A program made the translations under genes and the position numbers. Positions 25,621-34,630 of a stretch of DNA of 64,000 nucleotides are shown in pieces; within the stretch, counting starts at the first letter, position 1, and each line of letters opens with the position of its first letter. Location of the stretch: contig DATLQU010000022.1 in NCBI GenBank assembly GCA_035535015.1, positions 1-64,000 of the forward strand, read 5' to 3'. The notes under the pieces are model-generated. The model made no database searches. It was not told where the DNA came from and saw only the letters and a list, made by a program, of their open reading frames with translations. Source of the stretch: Palsa-661 sp035535015. Lineage in GTDB: Bacteria; Actinomycetota; Acidimicrobiia; Acidimicrobiales; UBA8190.

Positions 25621-26771
25621 GGGTGGTAGATGCTGGTCTGGTGTGCGGGACCGGAACTGACAGCGCGTTCGCCGACTCCGACGGTCGACGGTGATCGCTC
25701 CCGGCGGTGGCCGACGGCCTCAGCCAAGTGGCAGAGGACCGCCATCGTTGTATCCCATCCGATACAGGCGTCGGTGATGCTCTGCCCGAAGACGAGACTG
25801 CCGGCGCCACCGGGGGTCAGATCTTGGCGGCCGGGGACCAGAAAGCTCTCGAGCATGAGACCGACGATTCTTCGATCCCCATCGGCAACGTTCTTGGCGA
25901 TATCGGCGGCGACCACGGGCTGTCTCCGGTAGTCTTTGGCGCTGTTGGCATGGCTGGCGTCAATCAGGACCCGGCCGGGGAGCCCCGCGGCGTCCAAGCG
26001 CTTCAGAGCGTCGGCAACGTCGCTTTCACAGAAGTTCGGCCCGGCTGACCCACCACGGAGGACGAGGTGAGCGTCGGGGTTGCCGCTGGTCTCGAAGAGA
26101 GCGGCGCGTCCCTCTTCGTCGATCCCGGGGAATACCTGCGAGGAAGTGGCGCAGGACACAGCGTCGACCGCGGCCTGGACGTCGCCGTCCGGCGCATTCT
26201 TGAATCCGATCGGCATCGACAGTCCACTGGCGAGCTGCCTATGAATTTGGCTCAGGGTGGTTCGGGCACCGATCGATCCCCAACTCACGGTGTCGGCGAG
26301 GTATTGAGCCGTGATCGGGTCCAAGAATTCGCACCCGACTGGGACTCCCAGCGAGATCGCCTCGAGGAGAAAGGCCCGGGCAAGAAAGAGACCCTCGTCG
26401 ACTCTGAACGTGCCGTCCAACATTGGATCGTTGATGAGCCCCTTCCACCCCACGGTGGTTCGCGGCTTCTCGAAGTAGGCACGCATCACCACACACAGGT
26501 CGTTCTTCAACAGCTCGGCCAGTCCGGCCAGCCGGAGCGCATATTCCCGCCCTGCGACGGGATCGTGAATTGAGCAGGGTCCCACGACGACGAGCATGCG
26601 GGTGTCGCTGCCGTCGAGAATCGATGCGATGGCGCTTCGAGTCGAGAACACCGCCTGGCGATGTCCTTCGGTCAATGGCAGATCTCGATACAGTCGTTTG
26701 GGCGAGGTGAGAGCGCGGACATTGACGATTCGCCGGTTCTCGATTGGAGAGTTCGGGGCCACGGTCGGCAT
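25605..26771 (-). CDS. aroG: 3-deoxy-7-phosphoheptulonate (DAHP) synthase, class I
   Basis: 388 residues from ATG 26771, with GAAGGA just upstream; the frame is open further back, but that stretch contains the leader terminator. Conserved blocks: VVGPCSIHDP, MRAYFEKPRTTVGWKGLINDP, GARTTLSQIHRQLASGLSMP, GFKNAPDG, HLVLRGG, RVLIDASHANSAKDYRRQP and GLMLESFL. These carry the PEP, E4P and metal ligands of AroFGH-type enzymes. It condenses phosphoenolpyruvate with erythrose-4-phosphate, the first step of the shikimate pathway. Upstream lies a leader peptide gene and an attenuator, so transcription probably responds to aromatic amino acids. Whether the enzyme is also feedback-inhibited, and by which amino acid, is not evident. 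Confidence 0.95.
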   Translation of the reverse strand: MPTVAPNSPIENRRIVNVRALTSPKRLYRDLPLTEGHRQAVFSTRSAIASILDGSDTRMLVVVGPCSIHDPVAGREYALRLAGLAELLKNDLCVVMRAYFEKPRTTVGWKGLINDPMLDGTFRVDEGLFLARAFLLEAISLGVPVGCEFLDPITAQYLADTVSWGSIGARTTLSQIHRQLASGLSMPIGFKNAPDGDVQAAVDAVSCATSSQVFPGIDEEGRAALFETSGNPDAHLVLRGGSAGPNFCESDVADALKRLDAAGLPGRVLIDASHANSAKDYRRQPVVAADIAKNVADGDRRIVGLMLESFLVPGRQDLTPGGAGSLVFGQSITDACIGWDTTMAVLCHLAEAVGHRRERSPSTVGVGERAVSSGPAHQTSIYHPTAAT

Positions 26772-26820
26772 TCCTTCCTGCGAACCGTTCCATCCCGAAG
26801 ACCGGCTCGCCGCGTTGTGG

Positions 26821-26856
26821 GGCAAAGCAAAAGGCAGAGGCGGAAGCCTCTGCCTT
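26821..26856 (-). terminator. Attenuator terminator in the DAHP synthase leader
   Basis: On the minus strand the 11-bp stem AAGGCAGAGGC / GCCTCTGCCTT (26846-26856 with 26831-26841) closes a four-base loop and is followed directly by TTTTGCTTTG. That is a standard intrinsic terminator, ending about 50 bases before the aroG start. A competing 10-base pairing, GCCTCGGAGC (26897-26906) with GCTCCAAGGC (26852-26861), one mismatch, would occupy the first stem arm and act as antiterminator. Confidence 0.85.
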
Positions 26857-26881
26857 GGAGCCGGTCCGAGATGGGTGCAAC

Positions 26882-26947
26882 TCAGTGCGTGGTCGCGCTC
26901 CGAGGCCCATCTGGGTCCGGCTCGGGAAACCACCAATAGAATCGCAC
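26882..26947 (-). CDS. Aromatic-rich leader peptide of the DAHP synthase attenuator
   Basis: A 21-codon frame starts with GTG 26947 and ends at TGA 26882-26884. Codons 3-7 are Phe-Tyr-Trp-Trp-Phe (26927-26941), followed by PEPDPDGPRSATTH. All three aromatic end products of the shikimate pathway are represented in five consecutive codons. Stalling there when charged tRNAs are scarce would leave the antiterminator segment at 26897-26906 free. A ribosome reaching the stop codon would cover that segment and allow the terminator to form. The start is probably leaderless (TACAAT seven bases upstream). Confidence 0.8.
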   Translation of the reverse strand: MRFYWWFPEPDPDGPRSATTH

Positions 26948-26953
26948 GACAAA

Positions 26954-26959
26954 ATTGTA
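26954..26959 (-). promoter_or_regulatory. -10 box TACAAT of the DAHP synthase leader transcript
   Basis: TACAAT (minus strand) ends seven bases before the GTG of the leader peptide, placing transcription start at about the G of GTG. I do not see a good -35 hexamer, which is common in this group. The box lies only 16 bases from the divergent ATG of the MFS gene at 26975. Confidence 0.6.
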
Positions 26960-26974
26960 CCAGATCGGCTGAGA

Positions 26975-28387
26975 ATGGGTGCCCTCGACGATTGCGTTAC
27001 GGGGATTCTTCCGGTCGAGGAATTGGTCTCTGCTCCGGTGGTTCTGGAGTCCGATCTCGTGAGCTGGCGTGACTATTACGGTGGGCGGGTGCCCCGCTTC
27101 GTCCTCGACATCGAGCCCCTGAAGAAGTATCGAAATTTCCGGCGCCTCTGGGCTGGTCAGGTCGTGTCCGGGATGGGCTCGCAGCTGACTCTCGTGGCCG
27201 TCTCTTTTCAGGCTTACAGACTGACTCGCTCGACCTTTGTCGTGGGAATGGTGGGCCTCGCACAGCTCCTTCCACTCCTGGCCGGCGCCCTGTGGGGCGG
27301 CAGTTTGGCCGACGCCATGGACCGCCGAAAGGTCCTCGTCATGACCCAAGTGGCCATGGCCGCCGCCGTGGGGGGACTGGTCATGAACGCGTCGATGTCT
27401 CACGCCGCCGTGTGGCCCCTCTTCATCTGCACGGCGGCGACGGCGGGATTCCAAGGAGTCGACTGGCCGGCCCGACGTGCCGCACTGCCCATGATCGTCG
27501 ACGAAAGCGACGTTACCGCCGCCATCGCTCTTCAAACCACCATTCAATCGTTGGCTTTTGTCGCTGGACCTGCTCTCGCTGGCGTGCTGATCGCCACCAT
27601 CGGTTTGAGCGCGGTCTACGGCGTCGACGTCGCTACCTATGCGGTGGCTCTGGTGGCGGCCCTCCTGCTGCCGGCGCTCGTACCTAGCGGGGGTGGGACC
27701 CCCATGGGGCTGCGCTCGATGACTGAAGGGTTTCGTCATCTGCGCCGTGAAAAGCTTCTCTCGGCGACGTATTGGATCGACCTGAACGCCATGATCTTCG
27801 GCATGCCCCGGGCGGTGTTTCCCGCCCTGGGAACCGGTCTGTTCGGCGGCGGCGCCGGCGTCGTTGGGCTTCTCTACGCCGCACCCGGGGCCGGGGCGCT
27901 TCTCGGTTCATTGTTCACGGGTTGGTGCGGTCGCGTGCGACGCCAGGGCCGGGCCATTGCCGCCTGTGTGGTGGTCTGGGGGACGACGATCGCCCTGTTC
28001 GGCGTGGTTCCGGTGCTGTGGATCGGATTGACTCTGCTGGCGCTGGCCGGGGCGGCCGACGTTGTCTCGGCGATCTTTCGACAAGCGGTGCAGCAGAGAG
28101 CTGTCCCTGACCATCTTCAAGGGCGTCTCTCGGGGACTTTCTTCGCCGTGGTCGCCGGCGGTCCGCGCTTGGGCGATGCCGAAGCGGGGCTGGCGGCGTC
28201 CGTCGGAGGCCCGCAATTCGCCGTGTGGTCAGGCGGTCTGGCCTGTGTGGTAGGAGTGGGCGTCCTGCTGTGGCGGACCCCCGAGCTGTGGCGTGACCAA
28301 GGTGGCGGGGTCCGTCTCAGTGCCGAGGCGACGACAGAGGCCATTACCCAGGTCATATCGGAACTGGGCGAGGGCGAACCCCTGTAG
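26975..28387 (+). CDS. MFS transporter
   Basis: 470 residues from ATG 26975; the frame is open further upstream but that DNA is the aroG leader on the other strand. About 10-12 hydrophobic helices, with the MFS loop-2/3 motif GGSLADAMDRRKVLVM and the opening KYRNFRRLWAGQVVSGMGSQ typical of the enterobactin-exporter-like (TMD-type) branch. Probably a proton-driven exporter of a small molecule. It diverges from the aroG leader; the very short space means the two promoters overlap. A role in aromatic metabolite export is possible but unsupported beyond position. Confidence 0.88.
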   Translation: MGALDDCVTGILPVEELVSAPVVLESDLVSWRDYYGGRVPRFVLDIEPLKKYRNFRRLWAGQVVSGMGSQLTLVAVSFQAYRLTRSTFVVGMVGLAQLLPLLAGALWGGSLADAMDRRKVLVMTQVAMAAAVGGLVMNASMSHAAVWPLFICTAATAGFQGVDWPARRAALPMIVDESDVTAAIALQTTIQSLAFVAGPALAGVLIATIGLSAVYGVDVATYAVALVAALLLPALVPSGGGTPMGLRSMTEGFRHLRREKLLSATYWIDLNAMIFGMPRAVFPALGTGLFGGGAGVVGLLYAAPGAGALLGSLFTGWCGRVRRQGRAIAACVVVWGTTIALFGVVPVLWIGLTLLALAGAADVVSAIFRQAVQQRAVPDHLQGRLSGTFFAVVAGGPRLGDAEAGLAASVGGPQFAVWSGGLACVVGVGVLLWRTPELWRDQGGGVRLSAEATTEAITQVISELGEGEPL

Positions 28388-28412
28388 AGCCGGCACGGGG
28401 GGTGGCTGCCGC

Positions 28413-28901
28413 CTAAGACCCAGGTTCGAGTACCGGTTCCCTGGTCGGTGCACTCGTGGAGCGGGATCCGGGCGCCACGAGTTCGACGGCGATGCCGTCG
28501 GGATCTCTTAGCTGGAGCGACGGGTTACCGTTCTCCAAGACCACTCCGGCGTGGTTGATGCCGAGATCGCTGAGGTGGCCGGCCCAGGAAAGAAGAGAAT
28601 CGTTGTCAGGAACGGCGAATGCAAGGTGGTCGAGTCGACCAGACGATCCATTGATTCCTTCGTTGGACGTCAGCGGATCGTCTTGCTCCAAGGAAGGGAT
28701 ACCGGGGGCGGTGGTGAGGACGACCACGATCCGGGCCTCGCGGTGGCGAAGGGCAACGTAGCCGATATCGAGGTCCTCGATGTAGCGTTCGAGGCCCAGG
28801 GCGAGGGCGTACCAGGCGGCGCTGGCACTCACATCCGAAACCAGTAGTTGCACGTGTGAGAGTCCGGTGATGGGTGCGCCGGCTCCGGAGGCGGTATTCA
28901 C
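28413..28901 (-). CDS. VOC (glyoxalase/bleomycin-resistance fold) protein
   Basis: 162 residues. Two beta-alpha-beta-beta-beta halves: LSHVQLLVSDVSASAAWYAL and GRLDHLAFAVPDNDSLLSWA, with His in each opening strand and Glu in GIAVELVAPGS near the end as candidate metal ligands. DPDGIAVEL is the family's most recognisable line. It may be an isomerase, lyase, dioxygenase or a binding protein. It ends 25 bases from the convergent MFS gene. Substrate unknown. Confidence 0.85.
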   Translation of the reverse strand: MNTASGAGAPITGLSHVQLLVSDVSASAAWYALALGLERYIEDLDIGYVALRHREARIVVVLTTAPGIPSLEQDDPLTSNEGINGSSGRLDHLAFAVPDNDSLLSWAGHLSDLGINHAGVVLENGNPSLQLRDPDGIAVELVAPGSRSTSAPTREPVLEPGS

Positions 28902-30066
28902 CTCACGAACGCTACTGAAGAGCAGCGGCGAACAGGTAGCTACGGCTCACCAGCCGATGCGGAGTCCGCAGGACGAGCTGTGGCGGTCAGGTCGAACGAG
29001 GAAAATCCTGGTGAGGTGTTCGAACGATTTACCGATCGTGCCCGTCGAGCCCTCGTCTTGGCGCAGGATGAGGCGGGCCTGCTCCGTCATTGCCATATCG
29101 GCACAGGAACTTGTGCTGCTCGGCCTGATTCATGAAGGCGATGGCGTGGCGGCACATGCCCTGGCTCGATTGGGGATCATGCTCGGGGATGTCCGACGGA
29201 AAGTGGGGGAGCGAACGGGGAGCACCACCGTCGCTCATGAAGGTGCCCCTCCGTTCTCGGGACGTCTGGGAGCGCAACTGGCGTCAAAGCTCAGGGGCTG
29301 ATGGACGTGCGCAAGAACAGGGCCGTTGGGGCTGATCGCCGGAAGCGAGCCCTCGGAGGCGACCATGGAAGTTCCACCACCGTGGATACCGATCCGCCCG
29401 ATCCGGTGGTCGCATCCCTTGTTCGATTCGAAGAACACCGAGGAGTCGTCGGGGCTGAGTGCTCCTTGGTCCGCGACGCCGCCACCCGGGACCAGTGACC
29501 AGGATGGTTGTCTGGATCCCGGTCGTCGGGTCGAGCCGAACCAACGCGTCGAATGAGGTGACCGCTACCAGGACAAGGGGTCGTGGGTTGCCCGTGGGGC
29601 CCGTTGTGGCGGATGATCCCTCCGGCTTCGATGAAGCCGACCCCCGATCGTCGTCGGGGGGCGATGGCCGGTCAGCCGCCGCCGGTGGCCACAGCCGGCC
29701 GGCACCAGGCAGGCGATCCCAGCCAGATCGTGGAACGGATCACGTTGTCGCCGACGGCCGACGGCGATCAGTCGCACGACGCAAGGCGAGCCTCCCCTTC
29801 GACCTGAGTCCCCGTCGCTTCCCTGGGGACATCAACGTGGCGTGACCGTACGATGACACCTTTGGTCCCGGCTCCCGTCGATGGCCGGTGTCGTTGCGTT
29901 CATCTTGATTTTGCGGATCGGTTGCACGATGGTCACGAACGGTTCACCCAGCTCACGTACTTGACCCTGACGATCCTCTCCCTCCCTTTCGGGAGCATCG
30001 CCAGGGGGGCCGCGAACTGGCTCGGGCCTGATGCGTTCCGAGCCAGTTCAGCGCGTCCAGCGTCTG
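28902..30066. other. Stretch without an intact gene
   Basis: More than 1.1 kb. It holds the decayed beta-propeller gene described separately. A minus-strand frame at 29029-29277 contains FPSDIPEHDPQSSQGMCRHA and FMNQAEQHKFLCRYGNDG, which looks coding but could not be assigned to a family. The remainder shows no assignable gene. Confidence 0.4.
29240..29620 (-). pseudogene. Beta-propeller (TolB-like) gene fragment, frameshifted
   Basis: The minus strand gives VAVTSFDALVRLDPTTG and IQTTILVTGPG in one frame. After a shift near 29480 it continues with ALSPDDSSVFFESNKGCDHR, IGRIGIHGGGTSMVASEGSL and PAISPNGPVLAHVH. The LxxLDPxTG / SPDxxxVxFE / GxxxxVAxGSLPAxSPxG rhythm is that of a WD/TolB-like propeller. 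There is no start and no complete domain. Confidence 0.55.
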
Positions 30067-31707
30067 TCAGATCCGGGCCACTGGTAGGCGGATGAGTGAC
30101 GGGTGGTCAGGATCGTGGAAGATCTCCTGGTGGGCGACGCACAAGCGGGTGGCACCCTGAAGAGGTTCGCCCGTCCCCGTATTGCGCATGAACAAGGGAT
30201 GGGCACCGCTCGAGACCTGGAGGCGGATGCGGTGTCCTCGGACGAACGTGTTTGCTGTCGGCCACAGATGCACGCGAATGGAGATCGATTGATCACTGGC
30301 CTTCCTCATTGGGCCGGGCGTCAGACGGACGATCCCGTCGCTCACATTCCGCGATCGTCCGCGGGGGGAGACGTCGCACAACCGGACGAAGAAGTCGGCA
30401 TTTTCGAGCGACGACCTGACGTGCAGGTCGGCGATCAGGGGCCCGATGACCGTGAGATCGTCCGTCAGGAAGTCGGTGGTGTAGGTGAGGACATCGGTCC
30501 TGGCTTCACGCGTGTGCTGATCTTTGGGACCGGCCTCACTCCAATCCAAGGAGGGACCACCGACCCCCGGTGTCGGATCGGCAGGGTCGTAGCGGTAGCG
30601 GTCTGGGGTATCGGGACGCGGGAGGGATCGACGGAGTGTGCCCTTCGCGCCGAGGTACCAGAGCTGCTCCTCGGCCGGAGGAGGCCAATCGGGAAGTGTG
30701 ACCCAGCGGCGTGATCCCATCACGAAGATCCGCACCGGTGGGGGCCGGTCACCGCCTGATTCCTCGCCCAGCTGGAGGTCGAACCAGTCCAGGCCATCGC
30801 GCAGACTGGCGGCCATGACTCCGAGACTCGTATGTGACCAGGGACCAACGGTCAGCCTGACGTCGCATCCGGCGGCGCGAAGGGCCCGGTAGTCGTCCAT
30901 CTGGGCAGGAAGGAAGATGTCGTACCAGCCACCGACGAGGCTCGCTGGCGGAACTCCAGCCAGATCACGCCCGAAATGGACCGGATCCCACCAGGAGTCA
31001 TCCGGGCTCTGATGGGCGAGCCAGTCCTGGAAGAACGGCACCCGTCGACCGGTGGCCACGACATCGGCATCCGAGGCGGGAAGCACCTTTGCCGCCTGCC
31101 TGAGAGTGGTCCGGCCTTCGAGCTGGGCACGAAACGATCGCCAGGGCCCGCGTTCCTGGTATTCGAGCAGGCGGATCCAGGCCAGGCTGGTGCCGAGGGC
31201 GAAGCAGTCAGACGGGTAGACGACAGCCCGTCGGAAATCGGACGCCGTCACGTCGAGGGCCATGGCTCTCAGATAGGCCGGCGGCATATGGGCCACCGCC
31301 CACTGGGTGAGACCCAGGTAACTGGGCCCGAAGGTGGCCAGAGCGCCGGAGAACCAGGACTGTTGAGAGATCCAATCGAGGGTTGATCGACCGTCCGCCT
31401 CCTCGTGTCGGAAGGGAAGCCACTCTCCGCCGGATCCGAACGTACCCCGGCAACTCTGGACCACGACCTGATATCCGCGTTCGGAAAACAGCCTTCCGAT
31501 CATCCCGCCCCACTGTCGGCGCCCGTAGGGCGTACGCAGGAGGATGACGGGTCCCCGACCATCGGATCCCTCCGGGTGCCATCGATCGGCCAGGAGGATG
31601 ACTCCATCCGACATGGTCGCCCTCATGTCGCGTTCCACGGAGACGTCGGCCGTGGTGGCCGGGGGCAGGTGAGCCAGCAGACCGAGGATCCGACTAGCAA
31701 GCGTCAC
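30067..31707 (-). CDS. CocE/NonD-type hydrolase (X-Pro dipeptidyl-peptidase S15 family)
   Basis: 546 residues from GTG 31707. The S15 core begins with MRATMSDGVILLADRWHP and VILLRTPYGRRQ. The nucleophile serine sits in FGPSYLGLTQW (~150), the expected G-x-S-Y-x-G elbow, and the His in VSSGAHPLFMRNTG near the C-terminus. The C-terminal half is the jelly-roll domain of X-Pro peptidases and cocaine esterase. No signal peptide is evident, so probably cytosolic. It likely hydrolyses an ester or amide; the true substrate is unknown. Confidence 0.88.
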   Translation of the reverse strand: MTLASRILGLLAHLPPATTADVSVERDMRATMSDGVILLADRWHPEGSDGRGPVILLRTPYGRRQWGGMIGRLFSERGYQVVVQSCRGTFGSGGEWLPFRHEEADGRSTLDWISQQSWFSGALATFGPSYLGLTQWAVAHMPPAYLRAMALDVTASDFRRAVVYPSDCFALGTSLAWIRLLEYQERGPWRSFRAQLEGRTTLRQAAKVLPASDADVVATGRRVPFFQDWLAHQSPDDSWWDPVHFGRDLAGVPPASLVGGWYDIFLPAQMDDYRALRAAGCDVRLTVGPWSHTSLGVMAASLRDGLDWFDLQLGEESGGDRPPPVRIFVMGSRRWVTLPDWPPPAEEQLWYLGAKGTLRRSLPRPDTPDRYRYDPADPTPGVGGPSLDWSEAGPKDQHTREARTDVLTYTTDFLTDDLTVIGPLIADLHVRSSLENADFFVRLCDVSPRGRSRNVSDGIVRLTPGPMRKASDQSISIRVHLWPTANTFVRGHRIRLQVSSGAHPLFMRNTGTGEPLQGATRLCVAHQEIFHDPDHPSLIRLPVARI

Positions 31708-31730
31708 CGTGCACCGTCGGTCAGTATGCC

Positions 31731-32640
31731 TTGGTCCCCGCCGTCGGGCTAGCTTCTGCCCGGACCGTGATCGCCGCCTTCGCCAGCGGTGCTCTGATGG
31801 GCGTCGCCGCGGACCGGGGTTTGCCCGTTTACGGCGCGACTGGCCCGTCTGCCTCCGGGTGCAGTTGGTGGCCTACGGCGGGGCTCCTCACCGTCTTCTC
31901 GGCATGGCGACTATCAAGGCCGTCGGAGATCGTGGCTCCTGTTCTGATTGTCTCGGTCGGATCGATCATCCTCGCCTCCGCGTATGCGACCCGGAAGCAA
32001 CGCAGTGGGGAAAGGCGGCCCTCGAACGCTGGGCCGCCTTTCCCGAGGGAGGATTCTGGGTGCTTCCGATGGCCGCCGGCTTCGTGGGCCCTGCTGGTAG
32101 CATCGTCGCGGCTCTGGCCAATGCCACTTACGCTGCCCCAACGCCGCCTGCGTCCACCTCATGAGACGCGATGCTCGGATTCCCCAACGTCGAGCGACAT
32201 CATGGGTCGACCAGTCGGCTCTGGTGGGTCTGGGTCTCGGTTTGGCTTTGCACTTGGTGGGACCGGCTCCAGCGCTTTCGCTCGGGATCCCGGGCGCCTC
32301 GGGGCCACTTTTCGCGTTCATCGGCGCTGCTCTGTTCACAGGATCCGTACTTCATCCGCACAACGTCAGCGTGGGTACCGGAGCTGACGGCGTCCGGCTT
32401 TGGGTCGCTCTGTCCTTGGTAGGATCGTCTGTCTCGCGCCGATCGTCGCCCTGGACCACTCACATCCGGTCCAGGTCGTGGCGGTTCTCTCTGCCCTGGG
32501 GCCCCGGCTTTCAGCCCCCCTCAACTCGCGATTCTTTACGGCTACCGTCGGCGGCCGTCAACGCGTCGTTGCGTTGGGGATGGCTGCCACTGCCCGTCGG
32601 GTATGGGGTTGCTCTCCTGATCCGCTGAGAAACCGGGTCT
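31731..32640 (+). pseudogene. Multi-helix membrane transporter gene (AEC-like), shattered
   Basis: Hydrophobic helices appear in four successive frame pieces: TVIAAFASGALMGVAADRG ... VAPVLIVSVGSIILASAYAT, then AAFPEGGFWVLPMAAGFVGP and IVAALANATYAAPT, then SALVGLGLGLALHLVGPAPA ... LFAFIGAALFTGSVLHPHNV, then APIVALDHSHPVQVVAVLSA. The helix-G-x-LP and N-A-T-Y blocks resemble auxin-efflux-carrier (AEC) type permeases, with moderate certainty. At least three frameshifts; no function remains. Confidence 0.55.
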
Positions 32641-32731
32641 GGGTCGGACAAGTGACTAACCTCCCAGCCGACGCCATGGACAGCGTGCCTGGCGCGGTGG
32701 TCGCCTGTGTGCGGCCCTGGGGAGGTAAATC

Positions 32732-34375
32732 ATGAGTAGGAGACCGGGTTCGGTGGGGAGATCCACAACGGCGAGGGTGCTGGCTCCCGTCGCCCTGGTC
32801 GTGGTGCTTCTGGCTGGCTGCTCATCGAACTCGACGTCCGCCCAAGGACCGGGGGTGAGCGACCGTGGTCACGTCCTGCTTGTCGGGACGTTTCACGGCC
32901 ACGCCGGGCATTTCGCCACGATCCAATCGGCGGTCGACGCCGCTCATCCCGGTGATTGGATCCTGGTCGCGCCGGGGGACTATCACGAAACAGCCGATTC
33001 CACAACGAGCGATGAGAATGCCTCTTACGGCGATTTCGGTGGTGTTCTGATCGCCAAATCAAAGATCCACTTGCGTGGAATGAACCGCGCAGAGGTGATC
33101 GTCGACGGGACGAAGAAGTCCTCTTCCGCGGCCTGCAGCCCCAGTCCGGCGGACCAGAATTTCGGGCCCGTCGGGGCCAATGGCAAAGCCGATGGTCGAA
33201 ACGGAATTCTTGTCTGGGAGGCAAACGACGTCAGTGTCGAGAATCTGACCGTGTGCAACTTCCTTGGCGGTGCTGCCAGTGCCGGCAACGAGATCTGGTG
33301 GAATGGCGGGGAGGGTACGGCCCAGATCGGGCTGTCGGGCTATTCGGGCCGTTATCTGACAGCCACATCGACATATTTCGGTGGTGAGGCGACCGCCTCT
33401 CAGTACGGCATCTTCTCTTCGGACGCCGCCGGGCCCGGCGTCTGGACGCAGCTGTACGCCAGCAATTTCAACGACGCCGGCATGTACGTGGGCGCCTGTC
33501 ACCAGGCATGTGCGGTAACGATCAGCCATGCATGGATGGAATACAACGCGCTCGGCTATTCCGGGACGAACTCCGGTGGCGCCGTTGTCATCGAGAACTC
33601 GCAATTCGACAAGAATGAAGATGGGGTTGACACCAATACACAACTCAACGGCGACCCTCCGGCGCCGCAAGACGGCTCCTGCCCGAACGGGGGAATCAGT
33701 CCGATCACCCACACGCACTCTTGCTGGGTGTTCATGCACAACGACGTGCACGACAACAACAATCCTGACGTGCCCCAGGCCGGAAGTGCGGCGGCCGGTC
33801 CGACCGGCACCGGGATGACGGTGTCCGGCGGTCGTAATGACACCGTCATGGACAACCGATTCTCCGACAACGGGGCCTGGGGTGTCCTCTTCGTGCCTTA
33901 TCCCGACAGCAACTCCCCCTCAGTCAATCAGACCTGCAGCGGGACAGGTGGTGTTGAAGTGGCGGGCTTGGGCTGTGTCTACGACCCCGAAGGTGACGCC
34001 CTGCTCCACAACACCTTTAGTCACAACGGCTACTTCGGCAATCCCAGCAACTCGGACTTCGGCCAGATCACGATATCGCCCCATGAGCCGCAGAATTGCT
34101 ACGCCGGGAACACAGCTCCCGACGGCAGCGCCCCCGCTGACCTTGAGCACGCGCAACCGACGTGCGGAAAGCTCACCGCGGCGGGGAACCCGGGTGGCCC
34201 GCTTCTGAACCAGGTCCTGTGCGACACGGGCTTCGGCGGCTGCCCTGCCGGCGCCAAGTACCCACCCACGGGCGAGGTGGTCATGCATCCGCTGCCCAAA
34301 AGCCTGGCCACGATGCCGAATCCCTGCCAAGGCGTACCCAGCAACCCTTGGTGTACGGCCGGCCGGCCGGTTTGA
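32732..34375 (+). CDS. Secreted lipoprotein with a right-handed parallel beta-helix
   Basis: 547 residues from ATG 32732, preceded by GGAGG. Signal peptide VLAPVALVVVLLAGC with lipobox LLAGC. After a Ser/Thr linker the protein shows repeated beta-helix rungs: FATIQSAVDAAHPGDWILVA and PGDYHE open the fold as in pectate-lyase/Nos-D like proteins, then GGVLIAKSKIHLRGMNRAEV, DVSVENLTVCNFLGG, GGAVVIENSQFDKNEDGVDT and NDTVMDNRFSDNGAWGVLF. Six or more Cys in the C-terminal third suggest disulfides. Likely a surface polysaccharide-binding protein or lyase; the active site is not evident. Single gene. Confidence 0.85.
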   Translation: MSRRPGSVGRSTTARVLAPVALVVVLLAGCSSNSTSAQGPGVSDRGHVLLVGTFHGHAGHFATIQSAVDAAHPGDWILVAPGDYHETADSTTSDENASYGDFGGVLIAKSKIHLRGMNRAEVIVDGTKKSSSAACSPSPADQNFGPVGANGKADGRNGILVWEANDVSVENLTVCNFLGGAASAGNEIWWNGGEGTAQIGLSGYSGRYLTATSTYFGGEATASQYGIFSSDAAGPGVWTQLYASNFNDAGMYVGACHQACAVTISHAWMEYNALGYSGTNSGGAVVIENSQFDKNEDGVDTNTQLNGDPPAPQDGSCPNGGISPITHTHSCWVFMHNDVHDNNNPDVPQAGSAAAGPTGTGMTVSGGRNDTVMDNRFSDNGAWGVLFVPYPDSNSPSVNQTCSGTGGVEVAGLGCVYDPEGDALLHNTFSHNGYFGNPSNSDFGQITISPHEPQNCYAGNTAPDGSAPADLEHAQPTCGKLTAAGNPGGPLLNQVLCDTGFGGCPAGAKYPPTGEVVMHPLPKSLATMPNPCQGVPSNPWCTAGRPV

Positions 34376-34630
34376 GAACTCCAGTCCCACGCTTGACTGT
34401 GGGTTGCCGTCACTCTCGGCTCGAGGGCGGAGGCCACGACAGTGAGACCGTTGTTTGCGTCCCCGGGACCTTCTCGTCTGTCGGGGGGCGGAGTCTGTAA
34501 CGATTCGGCAGCGGAGGGTGGGGCCCGACAACCGGGCATCCGATGGTTGTGGTGCTGTTGGGCGCGGGCTGTGCCTGGCCGCTCGGGAACCTCCTTATGG
34601 TTCGAGCCGAGGCGGCCGATATCTGGAGCC

